Shown: positions 1-10,055, counted from the stretch's first letter. The stretch is DNA of 64,000 bases from JAFDWI01 sp963764215 (GCA_963764215.1 CAVXRS010000003.1:186001-250000), one strand, 5' to 3'. Notes: generated by a model from the letters alone, not told the origin. Made by a program: numbers and translations.

Positions 1-1
1 C

Positions 2-271
2 AGGACCCTCCACGATGCGACGTTGAAGAGCCTCCTGGTGCTGGGTGATGCCGGAGCGGCGCGCGTCGGGCCCGACCCCGACGTGCTGGCCGCGTTCCTG
101 CTCGCGAACGACCTCGCCACCGTGGTGCTCCGGGAGCCGATCCGAGCCGCCACCGGTGTCGATCCACTCGAGCGAACCGGTCTGGAACGTTGGTCGAGCG
201 TGCTCATGGACGTCTATTCCCGAGGGATCTTTCTCTCCACCGACGAGCTCGAGACAACGAAGGAGACGTGA
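2..271 (+). CDS. TetR-family transcriptional regulator, C-terminal part (5' truncated by window edge)
   Basis: The reading frame is open from base 2 to a TGA at 269-271, so the gene begins outside the window and only about 89 residues of its C-terminal half are visible. The all-helical sequence with a REPIRAATGVDP stretch and a closing helix near WSSVLMDVYSRGIF is typical of the ligand-binding, dimerising domain of TetR repressors; the DNA-binding helix-turn-helix is not in view. The ABC exporter ATPase starts three bases after the stop and its AAGGAG ribosome site lies inside this gene's end, so the two are co-transcribed. It probably regulates that exporter, which is inferred from position. 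The family call itself is moderately secure. Confidence 0.6.
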   Translation, partial: RTLHDATLKSLLVLGDAGAARVGPDPDVLAAFLLANDLATVVLREPIRAATGVDPLERTGLERWSSVLMDVYSRGIFLSTDELETTKET

Positions 272-273
272 CG

Positions 274-1209
274 ATGACCGAATCCGCCATCGACGCCCGG
301 GGGCTGACCAGAACCTTCGGCGAGAATCGGGGTATCGAGGAGGTGAGCTTTGCCGTGGAGCGCGGCGAGATCTTCGGCTTTCTCGGCCCCAACGGCGCCG
401 GCAAGTCGACGACGATCCGGATTCTGCTCGGTCTCATGCGCCCGGACCGCGGCCGCGTGACCGCCCTCGGCTTCGATCCGATCGGCGAAAGGGTCGAACT
501 GCTCCGCCGGGTCGGCTACGTGCCCGGCGAGTTGGCCCTTCCCGACGCGCTGACCGGGCGAAAGATCCTGGAGCACTTCGCCCACCTCCGTGGCATGACC
601 GACTCGTCGGTGCGGGACGAACTCGTGGAACGATTCGGCGCCGAAGTGGACCGGAAGATCGGGACCCTCTCGAAAGGCAACCGACAGAAGCTCGGCATCG
701 TCGCCGCGTTCATGCACCGCCCGGAGCTGATCGTGCTCGACGAACCCACCTCCGGTCTCGACCCGCTGCTCCAGAACGAGTTCATCCATCTGGTACGTGA
801 GTCCGCCGACGCGGGGGCGACCGTGTTCCTGTCGTCGCACGAACTCGACGAAGTGCAACGGTGCGTGCAGCGGGTGTCGATCATCCGAGATGGGCGCATC
901 GTGGTGACCGACACGATCGAGTCCCTGCGGGCACTGGCGCCACGGGTCATCGAGCTGCAGTTCGCCGGGCCCGCTTCGCCCACCGCTTTCGACCACCTGG
1001 ACGGCGTCGACGTCACCGCGGCCGAGGGACACTCCATCACCTTGTCGGTGACCGGGCCGATGGCCCCGGTCCTGCAGCGCGCCGCACACCTGGACGTGAC
1101 CGACCTGGTCGCGCCACCCACCGATCTCGATGCGCTCTTCCTGCGCTACTACCACTCTGAGAAGGAGGACGCCGATGCAACTCGACGTGACCCAGCTCGA
1201 TCTGCATGA
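274..1209 (+). CDS. ABC-2 type transporter, ATP-binding protein
   Basis: This is the cytoplasmic ATPase of a multidrug/antibiotic-type exporter (311 aa). Visible motifs are Walker A GPNGAGKST at residues 38-46, a variant signature LSKGNRQK near 130, Walker B LIVLDEPT with a D-loop SGLDP, and the H-loop region SSHELDE. The C-terminal 90 residues form the extra domain seen in ABC-2 ATPases. I chose ATG 274, with AAGGAG at 259-264, over an upstream in-frame ATG inside the TetR gene because the conserved domain starts there. The permease gene overlaps its end by 35 bp, which indicates translational coupling. The substrate cannot be told from sequence. Confidence 0.93.
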   Translation: MTESAIDARGLTRTFGENRGIEEVSFAVERGEIFGFLGPNGAGKSTTIRILLGLMRPDRGRVTALGFDPIGERVELLRRVGYVPGELALPDALTGRKILEHFAHLRGMTDSSVRDELVERFGAEVDRKIGTLSKGNRQKLGIVAAFMHRPELIVLDEPTSGLDPLLQNEFIHLVRESADAGATVFLSSHELDEVQRCVQRVSIIRDGRIVVTDTIESLRALAPRVIELQFAGPASPTAFDHLDGVDVTAAEGHSITLSVTGPMAPVLQRAAHLDVTDLVAPPTDLDALFLRYYHSEKEDADATRRDPARSA

Positions 1210-1963
1210 ACGGCGACGTTCGCTGATCTTCTACCCCCTCGGGCTCGCGCTCTACACCCTGGTGATCGTCGCGTTGTACCCGACGTTCAAGGACGACGCG
1301 AGCCTGGCCACACTGAGCGAGTCGAACTCGACGCTCATGTCGCTGTTCGGCGCCAGCGGCTCGTTGACGTCGCCGACCGGATGGGTGAACGGCAACATCT
1401 ACGGGAACTTCCTGCCCCTGATCGTGCTGATGGTGACGATCGGCTACGGGGCGTCGTCACTCGCCGGACAGAACGAAGCGGGTGTACTGGGGCTGGTTGC
1501 CACCAACCCGATCTCCCGTGCGGCGCTGGCAGCGCAGAAGTTCCTCGGGGTGATGGTCCTGGCCAGCGCCGTCAGTCTGGCCACGTTGGTCTGCGTGCTG
1601 ATCGGGCGCCAGTTCCAGGTTGCCATCGACCTCGGCGCGCTCGTCGGGGTCTCGATCACGGTGATCCTGCTGGGTGCGCTCTTCGGCGCCCTGGCGCTCT
1701 GCATCGGCGCGCTCACCGGCAGCCGTGGCACCACTCTCGGCGTCTCCGCCGGACTGGCAGTCGTGTGCTACCTGATCAGTTCACTCGCCCCGGCCATCTC
1801 CTGGGTGCACAGCATCCGTTGGATCTCACCGTTCTGGTGGTCGGTCGGCGCAGGTCAACTGGCGAACGGCGTGGGGTGGTCCGACCTGGCGGCACTGGTG
1901 GGTACCACGGTGCTCCTCGTCGTTGCGGCAGTGGCCGCGGCGCAGCGCATGGACATCCGCTGA
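1175..1963 (+). CDS. ABC-2 type transporter permease
   Basis: This 262-aa integral membrane protein is the partner of the preceding ATPase. It shows about six hydrophobic spans: one near the N-terminus after a DLHERRRSL amphipathic start, a loop that contacts the ATPase region, and a final span rich in V, L and A before the terminal QRMDIR. Start ATG 1175 is preceded by GAAGGAGG at 1161-1168 and lies inside the ATPase gene, so stoichiometric co-translation is likely. The architecture fits single-protein homodimeric ABC-2 permeases found with TetR-controlled drug exporters. No gene follows on this strand; 1964-2181 holds no coding sequence that I can support. Confidence 0.88.
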   Translation: MQLDVTQLDLHERRRSLIFYPLGLALYTLVIVALYPTFKDDASLATLSESNSTLMSLFGASGSLTSPTGWVNGNIYGNFLPLIVLMVTIGYGASSLAGQNEAGVLGLVATNPISRAALAAQKFLGVMVLASAVSLATLVCVLIGRQFQVAIDLGALVGVSITVILLGALFGALALCIGALTGSRGTTLGVSAGLAVVCYLISSLAPAISWVHSIRWISPFWWSVGAGQLANGVGWSDLAALVGTTVLLVVAAVAAAQRMDIR

Positions 1964-2181
1964 CGGCCAAACGTCGTTCACGTGATGCGAAGCACGCGAG
2001 TGTAGCCGTCTGTGTGAAGGGGAAACGGCCTGGCTGCGGGAGTGGCGCACAGGGTTCAGGACCAGCTGGTCCGATTCCGACGCCTGCCGAGTCCGAGCCA
2101 ATTGACTCGGACTCGCCTCACACAGCTGTGAACGCTTTGCGGTGGAACCGATCGTTGGAGGTGACCACCGGGGTTGGGACC

Positions 2182-2910
2182 TCATGCGGGTAGCGAGGTG
2201 CTTCGATCTCGTCGAAGACTGCTGCGGTAGAGCATGACGAGTCCGAAGATCGCGGTGATACCGGCGATCGGGCCGAGGATGAGCCCGATCTGCGGTGAAA
2301 CGTGGACCTGAATGAGGTCGTTCGGAGAGGACTGATTCATCGATGACAGGTCGACGAGGTGGTACGTGTACACCGCGAAGGCCAAGAAGATCGCCAGGAC
2401 CGAGCCGATGATCCATCCTTTGTCGTTCCGACGGTTCAACCTCGCTTTCACCGCAAGGCCAAAAAACCCGCCTGCGACGACCGACAGAACTGCGGTGAGT
2501 GTTCCGTCGCCGTCGATCCCGTTGACGGTGATGAACAGCACAGACACCCAAGGCAGGAACGAGCAGATGAAGGCGACACCGATGCTGACCCCGGCGACGA
2601 TGGTCATCGGCGTGTCATTGGGTACGTTCTTACCCGAGCCGAGCGGGCCCGTGGGTGCGGCGTAGGGTCCCGGTGTCGGAAATCCGGTCCAATTCGGATT
2701 GGCAGGCTCTTGAGGGCCCCACAACGGGCCGGACGTGGTTGGAGGCGGTGGCAGCGGCTGCCCACCCGTATCCGCACCAGGTCTCACCCCGGACGGCGGA
2801 ACGGGCGTCGGTGAACCCGGGACCGGGACCACCTTCGCTCCACACCTACCGCAAAACTTGCTCATAGGTTCGAGTGATTGCCCGCATTTTTCACATGATC
2901 CCGTAGGCAT
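2182..2910 (-). CDS. zinc-ribbon membrane protein of unknown function
   Basis: This 242-aa protein begins with a four-cysteine zinc ribbon (CEKCGQ...FCGRCG, residues 6-25). A long Pro/Gly/Thr-rich linker follows (about 30-100), then three to four hydrophobic helices (for example around TIVAGVSIGVAFICS, a Gly/Val-rich span, GWIIGSVLAIFLAF and GLILGPIAGITAIFG). Similar ribbon-linker-membrane proteins are common in actinobacteria and have no assigned role. I start at ATG 2910 because it sits immediately before the ribbon; a longer frame upstream reads through low-quality basic sequence. It is transcribed toward the exporter operon and lies downstream of ribBA, and I see no functional link. Confidence 0.72.
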   Translation of the reverse strand: MPTGSCEKCGQSLEPMSKFCGRCGAKVVPVPGSPTPVPPSGVRPGADTGGQPLPPPPTTSGPLWGPQEPANPNWTGFPTPGPYAAPTGPLGSGKNVPNDTPMTIVAGVSIGVAFICSFLPWVSVLFITVNGIDGDGTLTAVLSVVAGGFFGLAVKARLNRRNDKGWIIGSVLAIFLAFAVYTYHLVDLSSMNQSSPNDLIQVHVSPQIGLILGPIAGITAIFGLVMLYRSSLRRDRSTSLPA

Positions 2911-3059
2911 GGTCGGTCGATCAACCTTTCGGTTCGGGAGGGTTGGGAAACCGTAGACGCGCGCGCAGCGCGCGATGGACGCCGTAGAACGCGCGGCCGC
3001 CCCAGACACGGCGATGAGGGTCGTGTGCATTCACCGGAGCGCTTGGACCCGCGGCCGAC

Positions 3060-4322
3060 TCAGAAGAGCTCGTCGAGCCCTTCGAGCAGGTGGCCCATGC
3101 GCTCCTGTTTGGTGCGCAGGTACCGGATGTTCTCCGGATTGGGCGCGGTGACCGAGGGCACCCGCTCGACGATGTCGAGTCCGAACCCTTCCAGTCCGCC
3201 GTACTTGGACGGGTTGTTCGTGATCAGACGCATCGTGGTGATCCCCAGGTCCACCAGGATCTGCGCGCCGATCCCGTACTCACGGCTGTCCACGGGGAGT
3301 CCCTGGGCGAGGTTGGCATCCACGGTGTCCGCACCCTGGTCCTGGAGATCGTAGGCCCGGATCTTGTGGCCGATTCCGATCCCCCGCCCCTCGTGACCCC
3401 GCAGGTACACCACCACACCCAGATCTTCCTCGGCGACCATGCGCATCGCCGCGTCGAGCTGCACCCCGCAGTCACAGCGCAGAGAGCCGAACACGTCGCC
3501 GGTGAGGCACTCCGAGTGCACCCGGACCAACACGCCCTCCTCGCCCTGAACCGCTCCCCGCACCATTGCCACGTGCTGCTCACCGTCCAGCATCGATTCG
3601 TACACGTAGCAGGCGAAGTCACCCCACTGGGTGGGAATGCGGGCCTCGGCGATGCGTTTGACCAGCTTCTCGTGTTGGCGGCGGAAGCGGATGAGCTGGG
3701 CGATCGAGATCATCTCGAGACCGTGTTCGGCGGCGAACGCCTTGAGCTCGGTACTGCGGGCCATGCCCATCTTCTTGTCGTCCACGATCTCGCAGAGGAT
3801 TCCCGCCGGATACAACCCCGCCATGCGGGCCAGGTCGACGGTCGCCTCGGTATGGCCTCCGCGTTTGAGCACCCCACCCTCGCGGGCCTCGAGGGGCAGA
3901 ATGTGCCCGGGACGGGCCAGATCGTCGGGTCGCGTCGACGGATCGACCAGGGCCTGGACCGTGGCGGCACGGTCGAACGCGGAGATTCCGGTGGTCGTGC
4001 CCTGGCGCAGGTCCACGCTCACCAGGAAGGCCGTGCGCTGCGCTTCGGTGTTGTGCTCCACCATCGGCTTCAGATCCAGCTCCCGGGCCCGGGCCGCGGT
4101 GATCGGCGCGCAGATGAACCCGGACGTGTGGTGCAGGAAGAACGCCACCTTCTCGGGGGTGACGTACTCGGCGGCCATGATCAGGTCACCTTCGTTCTCC
4201 CGGTCCTCGTCGTCGACGACGACCACGATCTCGCCCCGGGAAATCGCCGCGATCGCGTCTTCGACCTCGGAGAATCCCTCGGCTGGTCCCCGCGATGGCG
4301 CCGGTCTTCCGGTTTCGCTCAC
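3060..4322 (-). CDS. ribBA: bifunctional 3,4-dihydroxy-2-butanone-4-phosphate synthase / GTP cyclohydrolase II
   Basis: This 420-aa fusion carries out both entry reactions of riboflavin synthesis. The N-terminal half (about 20-220) makes dihydroxybutanone phosphate from ribulose 5-phosphate and shows the acidic ENEGDL motif and HHTSGF. The C-terminal half opens the GTP ring and shows the zinc ligands in HSECLTGDVFGSLRCDCG, the GRGIG loop and YGIGAQIL. Its ATG overlaps the ribE stop by 4 bp (ATGA), so it is the third gene of a ribD-ribE-ribBA operon. The lumazine synthase gene (ribH) usually found nearby is not downstream here. I see no FMN riboswitch in the visible operon leader. Confidence 0.97.
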   Translation of the reverse strand: MSETGRPAPSRGPAEGFSEVEDAIAAISRGEIVVVVDDEDRENEGDLIMAAEYVTPEKVAFFLHHTSGFICAPITAARARELDLKPMVEHNTEAQRTAFLVSVDLRQGTTTGISAFDRAATVQALVDPSTRPDDLARPGHILPLEAREGGVLKRGGHTEATVDLARMAGLYPAGILCEIVDDKKMGMARSTELKAFAAEHGLEMISIAQLIRFRRQHEKLVKRIAEARIPTQWGDFACYVYESMLDGEQHVAMVRGAVQGEEGVLVRVHSECLTGDVFGSLRCDCGVQLDAAMRMVAEEDLGVVVYLRGHEGRGIGIGHKIRAYDLQDQGADTVDANLAQGLPVDSREYGIGAQILVDLGITTMRLITNNPSKYGGLEGFGLDIVERVPSVTAPNPENIRYLRTKQERMGHLLEGLDELF

Positions 4323-4912
4323 CGCGCACCTCGATTGGCCACACCCGCACGATACGGCCCGACGAGGCTCTCGACGTACTTTGCGACGACGTCCAGCTCG
4401 ATGTTGACGTCGTCACCGGCCGACTTCAGACCGAGGGTGGTGACCTCCGCGGTGTGCGGGATCACTGCGATCGAGAAGCCATCGTCGTGAACCCGGGCGA
4501 CCGTCAGGCTGATGCCGTCCACGGTGATCGAACCCTTCTCCACGACATAGTGGAGCAGATCAGGGGGAATCGCGACACGCAGGTCCGGAGCGGGCTCGAC
4601 GATGGAACCGACTGCGTCGACGTGCCCCTGGACGATGTGTCCCCCCAGCCGGTCGCTCACCCGCATCGGACGCTCCAGGTTCACCGGGTCTCCGACGGCG
4701 AGCGACCCGAGGGCGGTGCGGGAGAAGGTCTCGTCGACCGCATCGGCTTCCCAGTACCCCTCACCCAGGGCCACCACGGTCAGACAGCAGCCGTTCACGG
4801 CGATCGACGCGCCGATCTCCGCGTCGTCGACAACCACCGTCGCCCCGAAACGCAGTCGTGACCCTTTCCGGGAGATGAGACTGCCCCGCTCTTCGACGAT
4901 GCCGGTGAACAT
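4319..4912 (-). CDS. ribE: riboflavin synthase, alpha subunit
   Basis: This 197-aa enzyme dismutates two lumazine molecules into riboflavin. It starts with the hallmark MFTGIVEERG and contains two tandem lumazine-binding barrels, roughly residues 1-95 and 96-190. The second repeat is marked by GHIVQGHVDAVG and GSITVDGISLTV. Length matches the family. It lies between ribD and ribBA, overlapping the latter by 4 bp. Its start is separated from the ribD stop by about 75 bp of sequence with no evident signal. Some groups call this gene ribC. Confidence 0.96.
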   Translation of the reverse strand: MFTGIVEERGSLISRKGSRLRFGATVVVDDAEIGASIAVNGCCLTVVALGEGYWEADAVDETFSRTALGSLAVGDPVNLERPMRVSDRLGGHIVQGHVDAVGSIVEPAPDLRVAIPPDLLHYVVEKGSITVDGISLTVARVHDDGFSIAVIPHTAEVTTLGLKSAGDDVNIELDVVAKYVESLVGPYRAGVANRGAR

Positions 4913-4987
4913 GTCGGTCCTCGTGAGAATGGGCGCTTCGTCGGCGCCGTGAACACCATCGACGGTACCCCCTGGGCGTGCCTCGAC

Positions 4988-5986
4988 CTACCCGGGCAGA
5001 AGATCGATCCGGAGGTCCTCGCCCAGCCAGGTCATCCGCTCGATCGAACCCCGCATCGCCCCCGTGAGCGTTTCGGCGCCCGGTCCGGCGAACAGTCCCC
5101 GGGCATCGTCGCCGCCGAAGAGCACCGGTGCGAGATAGAACACGTAACGATCGACGAGGCGCGCCTCGTGAAGGGCGTGCGCGACGGTGGCGCCGCCCTC
5201 GACGAGCACCTGGATCATTCCTTCGCGACCCAGGTCGTCCAGCAAGTCCTCCAGTGATCCATGATGTTCGTCGGCGGGCAGGACCTTCGCTCCTTCGGGA
5301 ATCCTGCCGAGCACGATGCGTCGCGGGTCGCCGCGCGGTGCCTCGGCGAGTCGAACCGTGAGGCTCGGGTCATCCGCTCGTACCGTGCCGGCCCCCACGA
5401 CGATCGCGTCGGACTCGGCTCGCAGCCCGTGCGCGTCGGCACGGGCCTCGGGGCCGGTGATCCACTGGCTGGTGCCGTCGGGAGCTGCGGTGCGTCCGTC
5501 GAGCGACGCGGCCAGCTTGCACACCACGTAGGGCCGCCCGGTCCGCCGGTGTACCAGATAGGGCGCGAGCAGGTCCTCCACCGAATCGGTTTCCGGGAAG
5601 CGATCCACCTCGATGCCGGCCTGCTCGAGCGCTTCGATCCCCCGACCGGCGACGTTGGGGTCCGGGTCCTCGACGCCGATCACGACGCGTGCCGCTCGGG
5701 CGTCGATCAGCGCGTCGACGCACGGCGGCGTGCGCCCGTGGTGGGCGCAGGGCTCCAGGGTCACGTACACGGTTGCTCCCCGAGCCGCATTGCCGGCGGC
5801 GTCGAGGGCGACGATCTCGGCGTGGCGGCCACCGACGGCCTCGGTGGCTCCTTCGAACGTGCGCCCGTCCCGGGTGCGGATCACACACCCGACCCACGGA
5901 TTCGGCGGGGTCATGCTGCGCACCGCGGCGCCGAGTTCCACCGCCCGGGCACTCCAGCGTCGATCTGCCTCCGGAGCACCCGTCAC
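4988..5986 (-). CDS. ribD: bifunctional diaminohydroxyphosphoribosylaminopyrimidine deaminase / uracil reductase
   Basis: This 332-aa two-domain enzyme performs the second and third steps of riboflavin synthesis. The N-terminal deaminase carries the zinc motif HAEIVAL and the paired cysteines in EPCAHHGRTPPC. The reductase follows, with KLAASLDGRTA, SQWITG and VEGGATVAHAL. I chose GTG 5986 because the deaminase helix ARAVELGAA begins about ten residues later and because a -10-like TAGGTT ends six bases upstream. Longer in-frame starts up to 6115 read Cys/Gly-rich sequence that is not family-like. It heads the riboflavin operon and sits exactly where the methyltransferase/helicase island ends. 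Confidence 0.93.
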   Translation of the reverse strand: MTGAPEADRRWSARAVELGAAVRSMTPPNPWVGCVIRTRDGRTFEGATEAVGGRHAEIVALDAAGNAARGATVYVTLEPCAHHGRTPPCVDALIDARAARVVIGVEDPDPNVAGRGIEALEQAGIEVDRFPETDSVEDLLAPYLVHRRTGRPYVVCKLAASLDGRTAAPDGTSQWITGPEARADAHGLRAESDAIVVGAGTVRADDPSLTVRLAEAPRGDPRRIVLGRIPEGAKVLPADEHHGSLEDLLDDLGREGMIQVLVEGGATVAHALHEARLVDRYVFYLAPVLFGGDDARGLFAGPGAETLTGAMRGSIERMTWLGEDLRIDLLPG

Positions 5987-6000
5987 ACCGCAGAACCTAC
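5982..6000 (-). promoter_or_regulatory. putative leaderless -10/start region of ribD (copy A of a 19-bp repeat)
   Basis: On the minus strand the sequence reads GTAGGTTCTGCGGTGTGAC. The TAGGTT matches the actinobacterial -10 pattern TANNNT and ends six bases before the chosen GTG, the usual geometry of a leaderless transcript. An 18/19 identical copy lies at 9573-9591, at the predicted start of the helicase gene. No good -35 is obvious. That both copies are promoters is inference. Confidence 0.45.
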
Positions 6001-6111
6001 TCGATCCCGGTGGGGCACCTCCGTTCTGAGATCCGCAAGAGTGCATTCTCAGCACCTTTTCATCTGATGCTGTGGTGCACCCGTGCGGACGGCCGTGACC
6101 CTCAGTCCCGA

Positions 6112-9100
6112 TCACGAGGCGCCGGGTCGGTCCTTTCCAACGCGGAGGCTCTCGAACGTGCTGGCCTCGTCAACCCAAGCGGTCGACTCGGGTGGTCGTA
6201 CCGCCATCCAACAAACGAGACGGACCTGATCAGATGACACCGGTGGGAGCGGTCTCGGAGGTTCAGGCAACGGCAGGCCGGCATCCTTGACGTACTCGGC
6301 GAGCTCCGTGATGCGCTCGTGCTCAGGTTTCTCGGCGCGAACGATGGTTCGTACATCGCCGACGATCCGACGGTCCCACGGGCGTTCAGACGACGCAGCA
6401 GGTCCTGCTGTTCGTCGAGGCCGAGCACGTGCCCGGTCTTGGCGACTAATTCTGCGGCTTCTCGCAGCGCCAGCGGCACATCGGGTTGCAGGTTCGTGAT
6501 CATCGGTGAGTCGACTCCACGCGGGCATGGATGTTCCGCTGGGCAAGGCTCGACGCGTCGAACACTCCGGTGGTTGCTTCTTCAGAAATGTCCCGAACCG
6601 CGTCGGGTCCGCCCGGGTCAGCGGCGACCAGGCAAACAAGCGTGTCATCGAGTACGACCGCTTCACCGTTCTCGTCGGTGGTGACGAGACGGAGCCACGG
6701 TTTTGGATGGTCCGCGCCGGTACAGAATACCCAGCCGGGCCGACGCACCCGATCGGTAACCAGTCCCGACCGGCTCCGTATGCGAGGGCGTGCACATCCC
6801 CCTGCACCAATGGGTCGACCATGGCCTTGGCGAGACGACGCCGTACTCCTCTCCGACAGTGCGGCAGATCCCCCGTTGTTCTCGAGCAACGTCGCCTCGC
6901 CGTACAGACTCCGGATCTGATCGTGCACTTCGTCGATGTCGGCGAATGCGACCTCGACGTTCGGATCGGTCACTTGGCCGGGTAGCACCTGGCCCACACC
7001 AACCGCGGCGTTGGCATAGGCGAGCTTCCGTTGGAGTTTCTCCTCGAGGCCGAGCAACTCGTCAAGGTATTCTGCTGGGAAAAAGCAGTCGAAGAGCACG
7101 TCGGAATGGGGGGAACCGATGCGGTCGATACGGCCGTGGCGCTGCACGATCCGCTGCGGGTTCCAGGGCAGGTCGTAGTTCACAATGTGCCCGGCCTGCT
7201 GCAGGTTCACGCCTTCGGAGAGCACATCGGTCGTGAAGAGCAGGTCGTAACGGTCCTCGTCGAGCACATGCCCACCCTGTCGCGGCGGCGGGACGTTGCC
7301 GGCGCGAACCGGCGAGCGTGTGTGCCCGACCTCCCTGATCGATCCCGGTCTTCGAACCGAAGACCGCCGGCGCGACCTGCTCCCCGTAGTCGGCAAGTGG
7401 CGAGCCCGGTGGGGCGGCTTCGATCGCCTCGACGACCAGTTCCCGCAGGTTCTGGATCGTATCGGTGTAGGCGGAGAAGATGATGACTTTGCGACGGTCG
7501 CCCTCGCTGACCCCGTCTCGGCTCGGATGTCGAGCAAGCTTCGGCGGACTCCTCGAGCAATTCGACGAGACGGGCGACCTTGAGATTGTCGGTGTCGGCG
7601 GCTGCCTGCGCGAGCTCCTGCAATCTCTGGAGAAGGTCCAGGTCTCCTTCGACCTGCTCGGTCAGGTCTGCGACGTCGTACTTGCTCGCTTCGTCCAGCC
7701 CGGTGATTGTTTCGGTGTCCACTGCGTCGAGGAAAGCGTCGATCCCCTCGTCACCGGCCGCGAACTCCTCCAGCGCCTCACCGGTGAGTACCCAGCCACC
7801 TTTCAGCGCTTCTAGGAAGGTCTCGTGGCTTACTATCAGTCGGCCGAGCGTGTTACCCAACGCGTGAGCGGACGATTCGAGCCGCTTGAGCAAGGCCGAT
7901 CGCAGCAGTCCCGAGTTCGCGATCTGACGTTCAGTGGTTGCCTGTTCGAGCCGGTACAGGCTGGTCGTGTAGCGGGCCAGCACGAGGCGGTCGGGATCCC
8001 GTGACTCGCCGGACAGTCGTCGGGCGAGTGGCCCGACATCGGGCACCTCAAGGGCTCGGATCACTGCGTCGAGCAGCTTCTGTCCCTGCGGGCTGAGGTC
8101 GTAGTCGATCCGCTCCACCCGCGGCGTTGGGAACTCGATCTCGATCGGTGTGCCGGAGGGACCGATGAGATGGTCGCCACGGTAGTTGTCCTTGATGAAT
8201 CGCCTGGTTCGCCGGACAGCCACCTGGTCCATGAGGTCGAACAGGTGCTCGGGCGCCAGCGCATCGGGGTCCAGGTCGGCGGCATGTTTGAGATACCCGG
8301 CGATCGAGGGAATGCCGAGCGGTGCGAACTGCGCGTCGTTGCGCACGAAATACGACAGCAGCGACTGCAGGTCGAAGAGGCTGTTGTTGACCGGGGTCGC
8401 GGTGAGCAACACGACCTTCTTGGCGAATTCGCCGCCGAGCAACTCTTTGACGGCTTCGGCTCGCTGGGTGGCGGTGTTGCGCAGGTTGTGAGCCTCGTCG
8501 ATGACGACAAGGGCGTAACTGTCGAGGTTCTGCACCTCTGGTTTGGTGCCAATGCGTAGGTCGTCATAGGTGACGACCTGGACCCGATTGGAATACAGGT
8601 TGAATCGCCGTAGGAACGGCACCCAGGTCGAATCCCGTAGCGCGGCGGGAACGACGACGAGCACCTGTTGGCGGCCGCGGTACGCGGCTCGGTGGATGAT
8701 CTCGCCGGCGATAAATGTCTTGCCCAGGCCGACTTCGTCGCACACGAGCACGCCGCCAAGCTCGTCGAGGATGCGCAGCGAACGGGCGACGCCGTCGTGT
8801 TGAAATCCGGTGAGGCCCAGCTCGAGGGTCAGATCGTGGTCGTCATCGTCGTCCGCGCCATAGAGCTCGTAGAGCATTCGCAGGAACACGGTCCAGGGCT
8901 CATGTGGCTTCCAGCGGGCTTCGTAGACCGCGGCCAGGTCGTAGGGCTCGGCGAGGTCCCACAGCTCGTCGAACGAGTCGATGACCAGTTGGGTGTGCTG
9001 GCCGGACGGATAGCCGAGGTTCAGCTCACGGTTGCGGGCGAGTCCGGCGTAGGTGAGGTTGGACGATCCGGCGAGCACGGCCGAGTGGAACGGGTGGACC

Positions 9101-9577
9101 ACGATGAACGCCTTGCCGTGCAGGAACTCGTTGGCGAGGCGGCGCACCTCGACGGCGGGGGCGGTGTCGTCGACGGTACGGCGAAGCCAGTTGACGAGTC
9201 GCCGGGCCGAGTGGTCGGCTTCGATCGTGAATCCGGTCAGGTCGCGTTCGTCGACGAGTCCGGCAAGGTGTTCTTCGAAGGGCGACGGCCGCTGCACCCG
9301 GCGGATCGGCGGCGTTTCCGGTTCGGCGCCGAGAAGGAGGCGAACCCTGGGCGCCTGTTCGACTTCATCGGCGATCAGCCCGAATCCACCCGGATTCAGA
9401 TACGCGGTCGCCAGCGCCAACTCCGGTGGTGACGCCAGAGCCTGACGAGACCCGGCGAGCAGCCGGTTCACGGCTTCGGCCACGGTCTCGGCATCGGTGC
9501 GGTCACCGTCGGTGCCAATGGCGGCCGGCCGATTGGTGGCGAAGACCGGACGGGAAGATGTGGCGACGGTCGGTCAC
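6112..9577 (-). pseudogene. PLD-domain / SNF2-family helicase of a restriction or defence system, multiply frameshifted
   Basis: Joined across frames this is about 1,150 residues. The N-terminal third carries a phospholipase-D-type signature (HGK near 9110 and GSSNLT just after). A complete SNF2 motor follows: GLGKT, DEAH in VVIDEAHNLR, LLTATPVNN, the late motif TTDVLSEGVNLQQA and QRHGRIDRIG. The C-terminal 300 residues end at 6112. Coding switches frame around 9545, 7520, 7290, 6840, 6770, 6490 and 6390 while similarity stays continuous, so either sequencing indels or recent decay broke it. I place the start at GTG 9577 with one indel; the longest unbroken piece starts at GTG 9483 and runs to about 7520. 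It probably acts with the methyltransferase at 11499-15533, perhaps as its nuclease/translocase arm. Confidence 0.75.
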
Positions 9578-9591
9578 GCCGCAGAACCTAC
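9573..9591 (-). promoter_or_regulatory. putative leaderless -10/start region of the helicase gene (copy B of the 19-bp repeat)
   Basis: The minus strand reads GTAGGTTCTGCGGCGTGAC, differing from the ribD copy by one base. The GTG inside it opens a frame (VTDRRHIFPS) that, after a single indel, joins the helicase N-terminus (VFATNRPAAIG). It also overlaps the degenerate end of the HNH gene. It may be a promoter, or a trace of duplication between the two gene starts. Confidence 0.4.
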
Positions 9592-10055
9592 CTGAGGTGG
9601 TGATGTGATTCTTCGCCCGATTGTGCGGGCCGCATAGCCGTTGGAGGTTGGCAAGACGGTGGGGCCGCCTGTGGTGTACGGGTCGATGTGGTCGTATTGC
9701 AGAAATACGGTGGCGTGGCAGCCGGTGTTGGCACGTTCGTCGGATGGCGTCGATGACGCGGCGCTGTCGTCGGGTCGGGAAACGCCGGCGGGGGCTGGCA
9801 TCGACGGGTCGGCGCTCGTGTCTTGGATCAGCAGTGAGACGAACGCTTCGGGCAAGAATTTGCCGACGGCATGGTCGGTGAGTGGGGTGCCGTCGGGAAG
9901 GGTGTTGCCGTTCTCCGCGACGTGAACGACCATTTCGGTGGCCACGACCATCTGGGGTCCCCGGAATTCCGGATCCAGGCTCCTGGAGACAGTGGTACCA
10001 GGGAGTCGGCACGTTGTTGGGCGAGACTCGGCATGGCCGACGTGGCGGCGTCGGA

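Noticed and set aside
2935..2990. GCGCGCGCAGCGCGCG hairpin upstream of the zinc-ribbon gene as a terminator
   Set aside because: No T-run and the alternating GC sequence gives several equivalent foldings; not strong enough to call.
3090..4490. A 466-codon open frame on the + strand opposite ribBA and ribE
   Set aside because: High-GC antisense artefact. The opposite strand carries complete, motif-bearing riboflavin enzymes, and this frame has no recognisable domain.
5987..6111. An FMN riboswitch upstream of ribD
   Set aside because: The conserved FMN aptamer strings are not present; the leader is short and probably leaderless.
5982..9591. Reading the two 19-bp copies simply as a transposon target-site duplication
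   Set aside because: No transposase or inverted ends lie between them, and each copy forms the start region of a gene. A promoter/start interpretation is at least as good, so I reported it as open.
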